64,000 nt of DNA from a bacterium. GTDB taxonomy: Bacteria; Eisenbacteria; RBG-16-71-46; CAIMUX01. Positions 42,077 through 50,687 of this stretch are shown here, one piece after another. Position 1 is the stretch's first letter, and each line of letters begins with the position of its first letter. The stretch covers positions 124,001 to 188,000 of the forward strand of contig JAUIHP010000006.1 of NCBI GenBank assembly GCA_030431975.1, read 5' to 3'. A model generated the notes under the pieces. It saw nothing but the letters and a program-made list of their open reading frames with translations, searched no databases and was not told the origin of the DNA. Position numbers and translations under genes: made by a program.

Positions 42077-42306
42077 GCCCAGCCGCCGCGCTCGTCCTGC
42101 TTGATACAAACATCCTCGTTCACCTGATCCGCAACGACTCGGTGGCCCAACGCCTGGAAGCGGACCACCAGCTGACGGCAAGAAGAGAGCGCCCTCTGGT
42201 ATCCGAGGTCACCTCCGGAGAGATTCGAGCACTGGCTCTTAAGTGGGGCTGGGGCTCGGGGAAAGTCAGGGTGGATGCGAGCTCAGGCGAAAGCCTTCAT
42301 CCCTGA
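42073..42306 (+). pseudogene. C-terminally truncated PIN-domain toxin
   Basis: A 77-codon gene beginning MSPAAALVLLDTNILVHLIRN, the standard PIN N-terminus with the first catalytic Asp, and continuing VSEVTSGEIRALALKWGWGSG, the helix with the second acidic residue. An intact PIN toxin should continue about 50 more residues with the second Asp pair; here the frame switches to unrelated sequence (VRVDASSGESLHP) and stops at 42306. Hence the nuclease is likely inactive, while its antitoxin stays intact. Coupled to the antitoxin-like gene by ATGA. Confidence 0.75.
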
Positions 42307-42373
42307 CGAGGCCTTAGATTCGACCTCCAATCGCAGGCCCAGACGCAGATCACCCGTTGTTCACGAAAGCAGT

Positions 42374-42406
42374 TCGGGCGGCCATCGCCATCGCGAGGCC
42401 GCCCGA
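42374..42406. terminator. Hairpin between the PIN remnant and the MscS-like gene
   Basis: Perfect 10-base inverted repeat TCGGGCGGCC (42374-42383) and GGCCGCCCGA (42397-42406) with a 13-base loop, in the gap between two convergent genes. GC-rich stem, no obvious U-tract; candidate bidirectional terminator. Confidence 0.55.
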
Positions 42407-42456
42407 TCCATGAACTCCAACGAAACGAAGTTCGTCTCGACTACTGTCGAAACCGA

Positions 42457-43950
42457 CTACGCTCCCGACTCGATCTTCCCCCGCCATCGCTCGATCTGAT
42501 CCTTGGCGAAGTCCCGTCCTCCCCAGCCGAACGCGATCGCGGCAGCCACGGCGACAGAACCCAGAAGCAGACCGAAGGCGAGGTCGACGATCTCGCTGTC
42601 CGGAACGATGTAGCGCAGGGCCATGGCCCCGGTCACACCGATGATCGCGACCCGCGCGACGGTAGCCAACAGTCCGGAAGAGCGCATTCCGCTCGACTGA
42701 ACCGTGCCGGCAACGATGTTGGCCAGCCACAATCCAAGGCTGAAGATGATCAGACCGAAGATGACCTCACCGCCGAAGTAGGTCAGCTCGGAGATCAGCA
42801 TCGACAGTGAATGGAAGCCGAGCAGTGCTGCGGCTTCGGTACTTGCGAACAGTAGGATGGCCACGACGACGACGACGCCGACGATCTCGGATGGCGTCTT
42901 CCGTCCCTCCGCTGGCGTCGTCGATCCGAGCCCGAGCTTTGAGAGCACGGTGTCGAACCCAATTCCGGAAAGCAGGTTGGAAACCAGCCCGCCGACCAGC
43001 CGCGCCACGATGTAGGAAATGACCAGCAACAGCGCCGCAGCGAAGATCAACGGAATCGCTTCGAGCAGACGGCTGAGCATTTCGCTGGCCGGCACCGTAA
43101 CAGCGTCCAGCGCCAAGGCGTTGAGCGCGGCAATCAGCACAGGAATGAGCACCAGCGTGTAGACGATCGCGCCCACGACTCCGGAGAGCTGGCGGTTACC
43201 GAGTGCGCGCCCCAATCCGGCCGACTCTCCGACCTTGTCCAGGCCGGCCGCAGCCAAGAGGCTCGAAACGACTCGCTGCAGGATCCGGGCGATGAACCAA
43301 CCAATGAGGAAGATGAGCGACGCGCCCAGGATCTGGGGCAGGAAGTTCAGGAGCTTGTGAGTCAGATCCTGAACCGGCTGCAACAGGCCCTCCAGGCCCA
43401 TGACCCCGAGAATCGCCGGAGCGAAGAATAGGAAGGTCAGCCAGTAGGCTGCCTCAGAAAGAGACTTCGAGACCGGGACCGTCTTGTCGTCCTCGACACG
43501 CTCACCGAGCTTCTGATCGATGCCACTGGCGCCGAGCCCCCGGGCCACCACGGCACGAAGTAGCGCGGCCACCACCCAGGCCACCAGGAAGAGCGCAGCC
43601 GCCGCCAACAGATTGGTACCGACCGCGACGACGCGATCCAGGATTCCGCTCATCGGCTCGGTGACCAGAGTCAGGCCCAAAACCTGAAAACACCCCACCA
43701 GCACGACGATCATCAGTATGTAGTAGACGGCTTGGGCAATGGCGTTGCCCCAGTTGACATCGCTCTTGGTGTCTCCGGACAGCCACCGGCCCAACTTGTC
43801 ATCGAGGCTGGTCTTCTCCAGCAGCCGCCGAACTCCACTCGAAATCAGTCGGGCGACGACCCAACCCACGATGAGAACGGCCAAAGCTCCGAGCACGCTC
43901 GGCAGGTACTGCCCCAACGTCCCCAAGACTTGTTCACGGAAGTGATCCAC
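42457..43950 (-). CDS. MscS-like mechanosensitive channel protein with repeated TM-helix domain
   Basis: A 497-residue polytopic inner-membrane protein with about 11 hydrophobic helices. It contains repeats of the 'conserved TM helix' unit found in mechanosensitive-channel relatives: LGQYLPSVLGALAVLIVGWVVARL at the N-terminus, KLLNFLPQILGASLIFLIGW in the middle and LLEAIPLIFAAALLLVISYIV later, each followed by a basic amphipathic helix. It ends AIAFGWGGRDFAKDQIERW, similar to the start of the MscS beta domain but lacking the rest. So it is a channel-like protein without the usual MscS pore-plus-beta C-terminus. The ribosome site before ATG 43950 is GGAGGC. It is divergent from the sigma-factor operon. 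Confidence 0.8.
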   Translation of the reverse strand: MDHFREQVLGTLGQYLPSVLGALAVLIVGWVVARLISSGVRRLLEKTSLDDKLGRWLSGDTKSDVNWGNAIAQAVYYILMIVVLVGCFQVLGLTLVTEPMSGILDRVVAVGTNLLAAAALFLVAWVVAALLRAVVARGLGASGIDQKLGERVEDDKTVPVSKSLSEAAYWLTFLFFAPAILGVMGLEGLLQPVQDLTHKLLNFLPQILGASLIFLIGWFIARILQRVVSSLLAAAGLDKVGESAGLGRALGNRQLSGVVGAIVYTLVLIPVLIAALNALALDAVTVPASEMLSRLLEAIPLIFAAALLLVISYIVARLVGGLVSNLLSGIGFDTVLSKLGLGSTTPAEGRKTPSEIVGVVVVVAILLFASTEAAALLGFHSLSMLISELTYFGGEVIFGLIIFSLGLWLANIVAGTVQSSGMRSSGLLATVARVAIIGVTGAMALRYIVPDSEIVDLAFGLLLGSVAVAAAIAFGWGGRDFAKDQIERWRGKIESGA

Positions 43951-44453
43951 GGCTTGCCTCCTTTGTTAGATTTCGACGCGCAAAGACCTTACCGCCTTCC
44001 GCGTCGAGCCGCAGCGACCAATCTGATCCGGTCTGGGAACTCGCCGTGGCCCACGCCCCGCTGCCCCCTCGGCGCTGTCGACAACATGAGCTGCCCCTAA
44101 GTCACAGGTCAGACAAGGTTTTGCGTCGAGATTGGGGGGAAGATCGGCTTGGCACCTCCGGCGGAAGGCCGAAACCGGTGGACCGACCAGCTAGCAGAGG
44201 CCGGGCGACCTTCGACCGAGGCAGCTCGAGATCGAACAGGACATCCAGACCGATTGATCTGCTACGATCCAAGCGCTTGACTGGGCGCAAGAAAGGTTGC
44301 CGTTTCGTATAAGAATGTCAGTGACTGTGGACACAACCGCTGTGTCCCTAAAGACAACCGAGAGAAAAAACTGGACCGGCGGCGGTCCCGCCTCTAATAG
44401 TCCGGTCGGAGTCGAATCGTATCGGCACCTGCCATAGGACGAAGACAGGGCCC
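43951..44453. other. Large divergent intergenic region upstream of the ECF sigma gene
   Basis: About 500 bases between the MscS-like gene (leftward) and the sigma gene (rightward). Within it, 44277 (TTGACT) and 44308 (TATAAG) look like promoter hexamers but are 25 bases apart, too far for a standard sigma-70 promoter. Some short palindromes are present (see 44329-44347). I see no coding frame and no sRNA that I can support. A long leader on the sigma transcript is possible. Confidence 0.4.
44329..44347. promoter_or_regulatory. Small palindrome upstream of the sigma operon
   Basis: GGACACA (44329-44335) and TGTGTCC (44341-44347) form a perfect 7-base stem with a 5-base loop, about 107 bases before the sigma-factor ATG. 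It could be an operator for a dimeric regulator or a leader-RNA hairpin; no family match is recognised. Confidence 0.4.
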
Positions 44454-45071
44454 ATGAATCGTCGCTTTCCAAAAATCGATCCTTCAGACACGGACGAGGT
44501 CCTGGTCGAGAAGGCCCAGAACGCGGTGGAGGGAGACATGCGGGCCTTTGAAGCTTTGGTTGAACGCCACCAGGGCCACGTGACCTCGAACTGCCGATCC
44601 CTGTCGGGGTCCGAGACCGATGCCGATGACCTGGCGCAGGAAGTCTTCGTCAAAGCCTACTTCGGTCTGAAGAAGTTCGAGGGTCGCTCGAAGTTCAAGA
44701 CTTGGATCCAGCGGGTCAAGATCAATCACTGCCTCAACTTCCTGCGGAAGCGAAAGGGAAAGACGTTTCTCGACGTCGACGATCCCGTGACACAAACAGC
44801 GGATCAGCTGCAGGTCGGAGACACGGCGGACGAGCGATCCGAAGCAATGACAAACCAGGAGCTCGTACAGGAAGTACTGGCAGGCTTGCCCGACACCCTG
44901 CGCGTTCCGCTGACAATGTGCGACATGGATGGCTATGCCTACCAGGACATCGCGGACACGTTGGGTATTGGTCTCTCGGCAACGAAGATGAGGATCAAAC
45001 GAGGGCGGGAGGAATTCCGTCGCCGCTTCGAACAACTGTCTGAGAACGTTGAGTTTCTCGAGACGCGCTAA
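44454..45071 (+). CDS. ECF-type RNA polymerase sigma factor
   Basis: A 205-residue extracytoplasmic-function sigma factor. Region 2 is visible as AFEALVERHQGHV followed by DADDLAQEVFVKAYFGLKKF and FKTWIQRVKINHCLNFLRKR (core binding and -10 recognition). After a short linker comes region 4: EVLAGLPDTLRVPLTMCDMD and YQDIADTLGIGLSATKMRIK, the helix-turn-helix for the -35 element. There is no long region 3. The next genes (94-residue protein and MscS channel) lie on the same strand, so the sigma factor may control an envelope- or osmotic-stress response. No classical zinc-type anti-sigma (HxxxCxxC) is present nearby. Confidence 0.92.
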   Translation: MNRRFPKIDPSDTDEVLVEKAQNAVEGDMRAFEALVERHQGHVTSNCRSLSGSETDADDLAQEVFVKAYFGLKKFEGRSKFKTWIQRVKINHCLNFLRKRKGKTFLDVDDPVTQTADQLQVGDTADERSEAMTNQELVQEVLAGLPDTLRVPLTMCDMDGYAYQDIADTLGIGLSATKMRIKRGREEFRRRFEQLSENVEFLETR

Positions 45072-45097
45072 ACGATTGCCGTAGCTAGGACCAAGCC

Positions 45098-45382
45098 ATG
45101 GACGAGCACCGACCCAACGACTCCTTCGACAACATCGACTACGCAAACATCGATCCCGATACGATCGACACCGGAGAACCCATCGCGGAACTCAAGACTC
45201 TGAGTGGTATCTCTTCCGTCGGTCTTCTCAGAGGGATCCGCCGAAGCGTCAACCGTCGATCCCTCGCCGCCAACACCGTAGACTTCTCACTCATGGGCGT
45301 CGGTCAGATCTTCGTTTCCTACCTTAATGTCGTTATGGAAACCGTCTTCGGGAACAGAGGCGCAGGGGACAAGAATCGATGA
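45098..45382 (+). CDS. Small protein between sigma factor and MscS channel, unknown function
   Basis: A 94-residue protein. The N-terminal third is acidic (DEHRPNDSFDNIDYANIDPD), the middle basic (GLLRGIRRSVNRRSLAANTV), and the last third has a moderately hydrophobic stretch VDFSLMGVGQIFVSYLNVVM, possibly one amphipathic or membrane helix. No family recognised. The start lies 26 bases after the sigma gene; its TGA overlaps the ATG of the MscS gene (ATGA at 45379-45382), so it is translated with the channel. Because it follows an ECF sigma directly, an anti-sigma role is conceivable but no anti-sigma motif supports it. Confidence 0.7.
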   Translation: MDEHRPNDSFDNIDYANIDPDTIDTGEPIAELKTLSGISSVGLLRGIRRSVNRRSLAANTVDFSLMGVGQIFVSYLNVVMETVFGNRGAGDKNR

Positions 45383-46197
45383 ATGGATTCACGTTGCAGA
45401 CCGCCGCTCGCGATGTCGTAGACAACCTGGTCTCAGCAGTCGGTGATTTGGCGCCGCGGATTCTGACCGCGCTCGTCGTCATCATCATCGGGTACATCTT
45501 CGCCAAGCTGACCGAGCGATTCCTCCGCGGCCTCTTGCAGAAGCTGAAGTTTGATGCCGCCATCGAGAAGGTCGGAATCCAGGATTCATTGAAGCGAATC
45601 GGGCTGCGCGGATCTCCCTCCATCGGCATTTCCCGTATCGTCTATTTTCTACTCTTCGTCCTCTTCGTTCAGAGTGCGACGCAGTCCGTCGGCCTTCACG
45701 CGATCTCGGGCGCGATCCAGTCCTTCTTCAGTTACCTCCCGAACATCCTCGCGGCCCTGGTCGTCATCCTGCTCGGTAGTGTCATCGCCGAGTTCGCGTC
45801 CAAGACCGTCGCACAGTCGGCGCGCGAGTCCGGAATCGACTACGCGGAAACGCTGGGGCGCCTGGTCTCGGCGCTCGTCTTTTTCGTCGTTGCCATCATG
45901 GCCATCACGCAACTGCAGATCGAGACCGACATCGTCAAAGCAGTCGCGATCGTACTTCTTTCGGGAATGGCACTGGGCGGCGCGCTCACCTTCGGACTTG
46001 GGACGCGCGATATCACGCGGAACATCGTCGCCGGTTTCTACGCGCGGAAGCTCTTCGAGTCGGGACAACCCATCGAGATCGACGGAGAAAAGGGCAAGCT
46101 CATCTCGATCGCCCCGACACAGACCCTGATCGAGCAGGACGACAAGTTGGTTTCGGTGCCGAACGCCAAGTTGATGGACAGCGTCGTACGGCAGTAA
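45379..46197 (+). CDS. MscS-type mechanosensitive channel
   Basis: A 272-residue small-conductance mechanosensitive channel. N-terminal helix NLVSAVGDLAPRILTALVVI, then helices around 80-140, and the pore-lining third helix with ALTFGLGTRDITRNIVAGFY. This Gly/Ala-rich helix leads into the start of the beta domain FESGQPIEIDGEKGKLISIA and TLIEQDDKLVSVPNAKLMDS, the conserved MscS 'V.I......G.V..I....T.......D...V.VPN..L' signature. The usual alpha/beta C-terminal domain is missing, giving a short channel. It is translationally coupled to the 94-residue gene. It ends 13 bases from the convergent ppc gene. Confidence 0.87.
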   Translation: MNGFTLQTAARDVVDNLVSAVGDLAPRILTALVVIIIGYIFAKLTERFLRGLLQKLKFDAAIEKVGIQDSLKRIGLRGSPSIGISRIVYFLLFVLFVQSATQSVGLHAISGAIQSFFSYLPNILAALVVILLGSVIAEFASKTVAQSARESGIDYAETLGRLVSALVFFVVAIMAITQLQIETDIVKAVAIVLLSGMALGGALTFGLGTRDITRNIVAGFYARKLFESGQPIEIDGEKGKLISIAPTQTLIEQDDKLVSVPNAKLMDSVVRQ

Positions 46198-46210
46198 CGC
46201 ACAAGCGCCC

Positions 46211-49069
46211 CTACCCTGTGTTCTGCAGCCCCCGGGCAATACCCTTGACCGTCACGAACAACGCGGAGAGTAGGCGGTCATCGGTCCGCTCGGTCGCCCG
46301 CCACTTTCTGAGCAGGTGCACCTGCGTCAGGCTCATCGGGTCCACGTAGGGATTGCGCAGGAGTATGGCGCGACGAAGAACGTCGTCCGTCTCCAGCAAC
46401 TCGTTCCGCTCACGCACCCTCAGAATCAGCTCGCGGGTTTGTTCGAACTCCGTCTTCATGCCCGGAAAGAGTCGTGGTCCGGTTTCCGGCGCGAGCTCTG
46501 CATAGTGCTCGGCGATTCCCAGGTCGGCCTTGGCCAGAACCATTTCGACATCGGACAGCAACGTCGCGAAGAACGCGGACGACTTGGCAAGATCGCGCAG
46601 CGTCGCGACACCGAACTCCGACTCCGCAGCAGCCAAGCCGGATCCCACACCGTACCACCCGGGAAAGACGAGCCGACTCTGCATCCAGGAGAAAACCCAC
46701 GGAATCGCCCGCAAATCTTCGACGCCTTTCTGCTCGCGGCGCGACGGCGGACGCGATCCGATGTGGAGGCGTTCGATGACGTCGATTGGCGTAGCGGCCC
46801 GGAAGTACGGAATGAAATCCGGGTCCTCGTGGACCAGCGAACGGTAGGTCGATCGCGAAACCGTCGCGACGGTTCGAAAGACGGCCTCCGCCTCTTCCGA
46901 ATGCGTTACAGGATGTGTCGCGTCGTTGACCGTCGCCGTTCCGACGGCCGTCCCCAGAAGCTCGAGAGTACGAAGAGTGATTCCACGAAGACCGTACTTC
47001 GCGTGGAGCACCTCCCCCTGCTCGGTCACACGCAGCCGGCCGCGAACAGTTCCCGGCGGTTGCGAAAGAACCGCGGCGTAGGGCTTGCTGCCCCCGCGAC
47101 TGATGCTGCCCCCGCGGCCGTGGAACAGTCGAATCGGGATGTCTGCAGCGTCACCGACCCGAGTGAGTGCAACCTGACTTTCGTAGAGGGCCCACCGGGA
47201 CGCGGCCAATCCGGAGTCCTTGCTCGAGTCCGAATAGCCGAGCATCACGTACTGCGCACCTCGACGGCCGACGTGATCCCGATAGATTTCATCACCAAAG
47301 AGGCTTTGCAGCGTCCTCGGTCCCTCTTCCAAATCGCTGACGGTTTCGAAGAGCGGAGCCACGTCCAACGGAATGATATCGCCGTCGACGAGTCCCGCCC
47401 GGCGAGCCAGGAAGAGAACCGCGAGAGCGTCATCCGGTCCACGGGCCATGCTGATGATGTAGATACCAATGGCACGCGGTCCGAACTCCTGACGCGCGCG
47501 TCGAATCGAGCGAAACACTTCGACGGTCTTCCGCGTCTCGTCACTCCAACCCGGGACATCATGGGTGGGGATGGAGTCTTTGCGTAGTTCTTCGCCGAGG
47601 ATCCGTGTTCTTTCGTCGGCGTCACGGGTCGTGAAGTCAGGATCACCGAGAACTTCACCGACTGCGCGGCGATGGACCCAGGAGCCCTGACGCACGTCGA
47701 GTGTGGCCAGGTGGAAACCGAAGGCTTGCACACGACGGAGGAAGCGGACGACATGAAACCGTCCAGCCCGTGCGCCGCGCTCTGCGCGAAGGTTCTCGTC
47801 GATGAGCGTAAGGTCGGCGATCAGTTCTTCCGGGTTTCCATAGGCTCCGTCTTCGCCCGCACTCCGCGCGGTCCGGCGCAGACGTTCCGAGATCAGGCGA
47901 AGGAAATGCCGGTAGGGCATCTCACGAATCGCCGGCGGTACGCCGCCTGCGTCCAGTTGTTCTTCGACCTCGGCAATTCGCTCTTCAATCTGCGGTGAAA
48001 CAACGACAAGCTCGCGAGACTGCGTCAGTCGCTCGGCCAACTGGTACGCTTCCCGCCGGTAGCGGTCGAGAATGATCTCCCGCTGTCTCCGTAGGGTGGA
48101 CAGCATCGTCTCCGGTCCGACATTGGGATTGCCGTCCATGTCGCCACCGACCCACGAACCGAAACGTACAAATCGGGAGAGGTCGAGTAGACGTCCGGAG
48201 AACCGCAGGATTCGGCTGGTGGCGTTACGGGACTTTCGGAGTTCCCGTTCTTCCTCGGTCGGCTCCTCAACCTTGGCGGCAATCAACGAATCCGCTGTCG
48301 GGAAGTCCATATCGGCAATCTGCGGCGAGGGATAGACCCGCTCCAGAGCGAGTTCGATCTCTTCACAGAAGCGCGGAAGCACGGCATAGATCGCTTCGGT
48401 CAGATAAAAGGCGATCTGTTCGACTTCGTCCGACACCGCCGGCCGGTCGGGCAGATTCTCATCGGTCTGCCAAAACGTCGCGATCTCGGTGACGATCCGG
48501 TCGCGAATGGAGATATCGTCTTCGCTGGTTTGCTCCAGGCCGCCGAGCGCATCGATCAAGGCTCGCGCAATGCGCTGCTCCTTGCGAAGGATCTCGGGAC
48601 GTACCGCTTCGGTCGGGTGAGCCGTAAACACCGGTTCGATTCGTATCGATTCGAGAAGTTCAACGATCGCGTCCCGTGTCTGTCCCTCTTCCGCCAGTCC
48701 CTCGAAGAACGTTCGGAAGGAGCCACGTTGCGCCTGACTGGACGGTTGGCGATAGGACCGGCGGCGACGAATTCGGTGGATACGTTCCGCCTGGTTGACC
48801 AGCGAGAAGTAGGTCGAGAAGGCGCGGGCCAACCGCTGCAGCCGGTCCGTGTCCATGTCTTCGATGCGATCCCGCAGTTGCTGCTCGGCCGCTTCGTCGC
48901 CGGATCGTCGTGCGATCGCGTCCCGCCGCGCCGTCTCCACGTCCTCGTAGAAATCGCGCCCTTCCTGCTCGATGAGAACCTCACCCAGAAGTGCGCCGAG
49001 AATCCGAACTTCCTCGCGAAGTGGAATGTCCTTGTCCGGAAAACGAAGGTGCTCTTTGTTCGTCGCCAT
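46211..49069 (-). CDS. ppc: Phosphoenolpyruvate carboxylase
   Basis: A 952-residue PEP carboxylase that makes oxaloacetate from PEP and bicarbonate (anaplerosis). Signatures are VFTAHPTEAVRPEI (catalytic H151), FGSWVGGDMDGNPNVG, MLGYSDSSKDSGLAASRWAL, LFHGRGGSISRGGSKP (glycine loop) and the C-terminal ILLRNPYVDPMSLTQVHLLR, with RGLQNTG at the very end as in typical bacterial PEPC. Length is in the normal range. ATG at 49069 follows the SIMPL gene by only 4 bases, so the two are probably one transcript. Regulatory residues cannot be judged here. Confidence 0.95.
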   Translation of the reverse strand: MATNKEHLRFPDKDIPLREEVRILGALLGEVLIEQEGRDFYEDVETARRDAIARRSGDEAAEQQLRDRIEDMDTDRLQRLARAFSTYFSLVNQAERIHRIRRRRSYRQPSSQAQRGSFRTFFEGLAEEGQTRDAIVELLESIRIEPVFTAHPTEAVRPEILRKEQRIARALIDALGGLEQTSEDDISIRDRIVTEIATFWQTDENLPDRPAVSDEVEQIAFYLTEAIYAVLPRFCEEIELALERVYPSPQIADMDFPTADSLIAAKVEEPTEEERELRKSRNATSRILRFSGRLLDLSRFVRFGSWVGGDMDGNPNVGPETMLSTLRRQREIILDRYRREAYQLAERLTQSRELVVVSPQIEERIAEVEEQLDAGGVPPAIREMPYRHFLRLISERLRRTARSAGEDGAYGNPEELIADLTLIDENLRAERGARAGRFHVVRFLRRVQAFGFHLATLDVRQGSWVHRRAVGEVLGDPDFTTRDADERTRILGEELRKDSIPTHDVPGWSDETRKTVEVFRSIRRARQEFGPRAIGIYIISMARGPDDALAVLFLARRAGLVDGDIIPLDVAPLFETVSDLEEGPRTLQSLFGDEIYRDHVGRRGAQYVMLGYSDSSKDSGLAASRWALYESQVALTRVGDAADIPIRLFHGRGGSISRGGSKPYAAVLSQPPGTVRGRLRVTEQGEVLHAKYGLRGITLRTLELLGTAVGTATVNDATHPVTHSEEAEAVFRTVATVSRSTYRSLVHEDPDFIPYFRAATPIDVIERLHIGSRPPSRREQKGVEDLRAIPWVFSWMQSRLVFPGWYGVGSGLAAAESEFGVATLRDLAKSSAFFATLLSDVEMVLAKADLGIAEHYAELAPETGPRLFPGMKTEFEQTRELILRVRERNELLETDDVLRRAILLRNPYVDPMSLTQVHLLRKWRATERTDDRLLSALFVTVKGIARGLQNTG

Positions 49070-49073
49070 ACCC

Positions 49074-49790
49074 TCAGTCCACCAGGTAGTACTCGACCGT
49101 GGTCACGACACGAACCTTCTTGATGTGGCGCGTCTGATAGTCACGGTCATTGATGGAAAAGAGCCCCTGGCTGGCCTGCCGGATTTTCCCGAGTGAACTC
49201 CCCGAGTCCGCCGCGAATTTCTCCGCGACCTCGCGCGCGTTGCGGGTCGCCTCCTCCACCATTTCCGGTTTGAGTTCGTTCAGCCCTTCGAAGAGAAACT
49301 GCGGACGGGAGCCGTGATCGTCGCCGGAAACGGCGACACCCAGCCTGGCCAGTCGACTCATCTTGCTCATCGTCTCACGCACCCGATCGACCGATGAGGT
49401 GTAGACCGTGATCGCCGAGGAACCCTGATACCGGAACTCGATGTTCTGGGACCCACCGTATCTTTGGGCTTTGAGATCGTTCACGGAGGGAGCACCCACG
49501 GAGATCTCATCCGCAGTGAAACCCTCTTCTTCCAGAAACTCGAGAATGATGTCGTTCTTGGATTGGATGGCCGTGGAGAGACGCTCCAGGTCGTTGCTGG
49601 CCTCGTTGAAACTGATCGGCCAGATGGCGATGTCCGCGTTGACCTCTCTTTCGGATAGCCCTTTGACCGTGACGCTACGATCCAAAGCCCGGTTTGCGTT
49701 CACCGCGTTGACCATGGACCGGCCGAGGAACCCCAGCCCCAGGGCCAGAAGTAAGCCGACGGCCAGAGCCGCCGGGAATGAGTTGCGCAT
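49074..49790 (-). CDS. SIMPL (DUF541) domain protein
   Basis: A 238-residue envelope protein. ATG at 49790 is preceded by AAGGGAAG. An N-terminal anchor MRNSFPAALAVGLLLALGLG leads into the SIMPL/DUF541 domain: RSVTVKGLSEREVNADIAIW, DEISVGAPSVNDLKAQRYGG, YQGSSAITVYTSSVDRVRET, and VEEATRNAREVAEKFAADSG with KIRQASQGLFSI near the end. Proteins of this family are periplasmic or outer-envelope proteins with poorly known roles (YggE and BP26 relatives in oxidative stress). It precedes ppc by 4 bases, so the two are likely co-transcribed, with no clear functional link. Confidence 0.88.
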   Translation of the reverse strand: MRNSFPAALAVGLLLALGLGFLGRSMVNAVNANRALDRSVTVKGLSEREVNADIAIWPISFNEASNDLERLSTAIQSKNDIILEFLEEEGFTADEISVGAPSVNDLKAQRYGGSQNIEFRYQGSSAITVYTSSVDRVRETMSKMSRLARLGVAVSGDDHGSRPQFLFEGLNELKPEMVEEATRNAREVAEKFAADSGSSLGKIRQASQGLFSINDRDYQTRHIKKVRVVTTVEYYLVD

Positions 49791-49862
49791 GACTTCCCTT
49801 TCTTGCCCGAACAAAGCGCCCCGAGAGGTGTCCGGAATCGCCCGGAGGTACCACGATGTCAT

Positions 49863-49917
49863 CCGGAGTTGTCCGCCGGTCCCCGGAGTTGTCCGCCGGA
49901 CCCCGGAGTTGTGCGGA
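49863..49917. repeat. 20-bp tandem repeat in the SIMPL upstream region
   Basis: Two near-identical 20-base units of CCGGAGTTGTCCGCCGGWCC (49863-49882 and 49883-49902) and part of a third (49903-49917) lie in the 350-base gap between the SIMPL and PPOX genes. The rest of the gap holds the ribosome site for the SIMPL gene and the GGAGGT site of the PPOX gene; no coding frame is supported. Confidence 0.75.
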
Positions 49918-50141
49918 CTCATCCGGCGGAACCCAGAGATCCCGCGGTTGCCGGAGGTTTCCAGCGATATCCGGGCCGGTCTGCCCGGTCGTCCGAACGC
50001 GCCCAGGTTCGGGAATCACCATACACGGATGTTCGCCGACTCGCTATCTTCGCAACGGGTGGCGCCTCGATTCCTTGAGCGACGGGGCCATCCCGTTTAA
50101 GGTGAGTACTTCAGTCACCACCGTGGAGGTAACGTTCCAAC

Positions 50142-50687
50142 GTGTTCTACGACGAGATCGAGGACAAGCAGCGCGCCTTTATCGAAGAGCAGAAGATGTT
50201 CTTTGTCGCCACTGCTCACGTGAGCGGCCGCATCAACCTGTCGCCGAAGGGGCTGGACTGTTTTCGCGTCCTCTCTTCGAAGCGGGTACTCTATGCCGAC
50301 TACACCGGCAGCGGCAACGAGACGGCAGCGCATCTGCGGGCGGACGGCCGCATCACTTTCATGTTTTGCAGCTATGAACGAAATCCACTGATCCTTCGCC
50401 TCTACGGAACCGGCCGCTACGTGCGACCCGAAGACCCGGGGTTCGACGAGATGGCACGGGACATCTCTCCCCACTGGTCCGTCCGTCAGCTCATCGTCGC
50501 CGACATCACCTCCGTTCAGACCTCATGCGGATTTGGGGTACCGATGTATGACTTCGTCGGTGAGAGAGACACGTTGATTCAGGCCTCCGACAAGAAGGGA
50601 CGGGAAGGGATCGAATCCTACTGGTACGAGAAGAACTCCCGATCCATCGACGGCCTCCCCACCAGTATCGAACCGGCGCGCGAATGA
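50142..50687 (+). CDS. Pyridoxamine 5'-phosphate oxidase-family flavoprotein
   Basis: A 181-residue protein of the PNPOx-like split-barrel fold. Marks are KMFFVATAHVSGRINLSPKG (the typical 'F..TA...G..N.SPKG' opening), VLYADYTGSGNETAAHLRAD and RITFMFCSYERNPLILRLYG, the flavin-binding core. The fold is shared by FMN-dependent oxidoreductases, F420-binding proteins and haem-utilisation proteins; cofactor and substrate are not known. GTG at 50142 has GGAGGT 11 bases upstream. Its stop overlaps the ATG of the GNAT gene (ATGA), so they are coupled. It is not PdxH itself. Confidence 0.85.
   Translation: MFYDEIEDKQRAFIEEQKMFFVATAHVSGRINLSPKGLDCFRVLSSKRVLYADYTGSGNETAAHLRADGRITFMFCSYERNPLILRLYGTGRYVRPEDPGFDEMARDISPHWSVRQLIVADITSVQTSCGFGVPMYDFVGERDTLIQASDKKGREGIESYWYEKNSRSIDGLPTSIEPARE

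Noticed and set aside
43951-44000. GTTAGAT at 43965 as an attC core
   Set aside because: The partner arms and second core are missing, so it is a chance match.
44277-44313. TTGACT ... TATAAG as a sigma-70 promoter of the ECF operon
   Set aside because: The spacing is 25 bases, too long for a standard promoter; kept only as a note in the gap entry.
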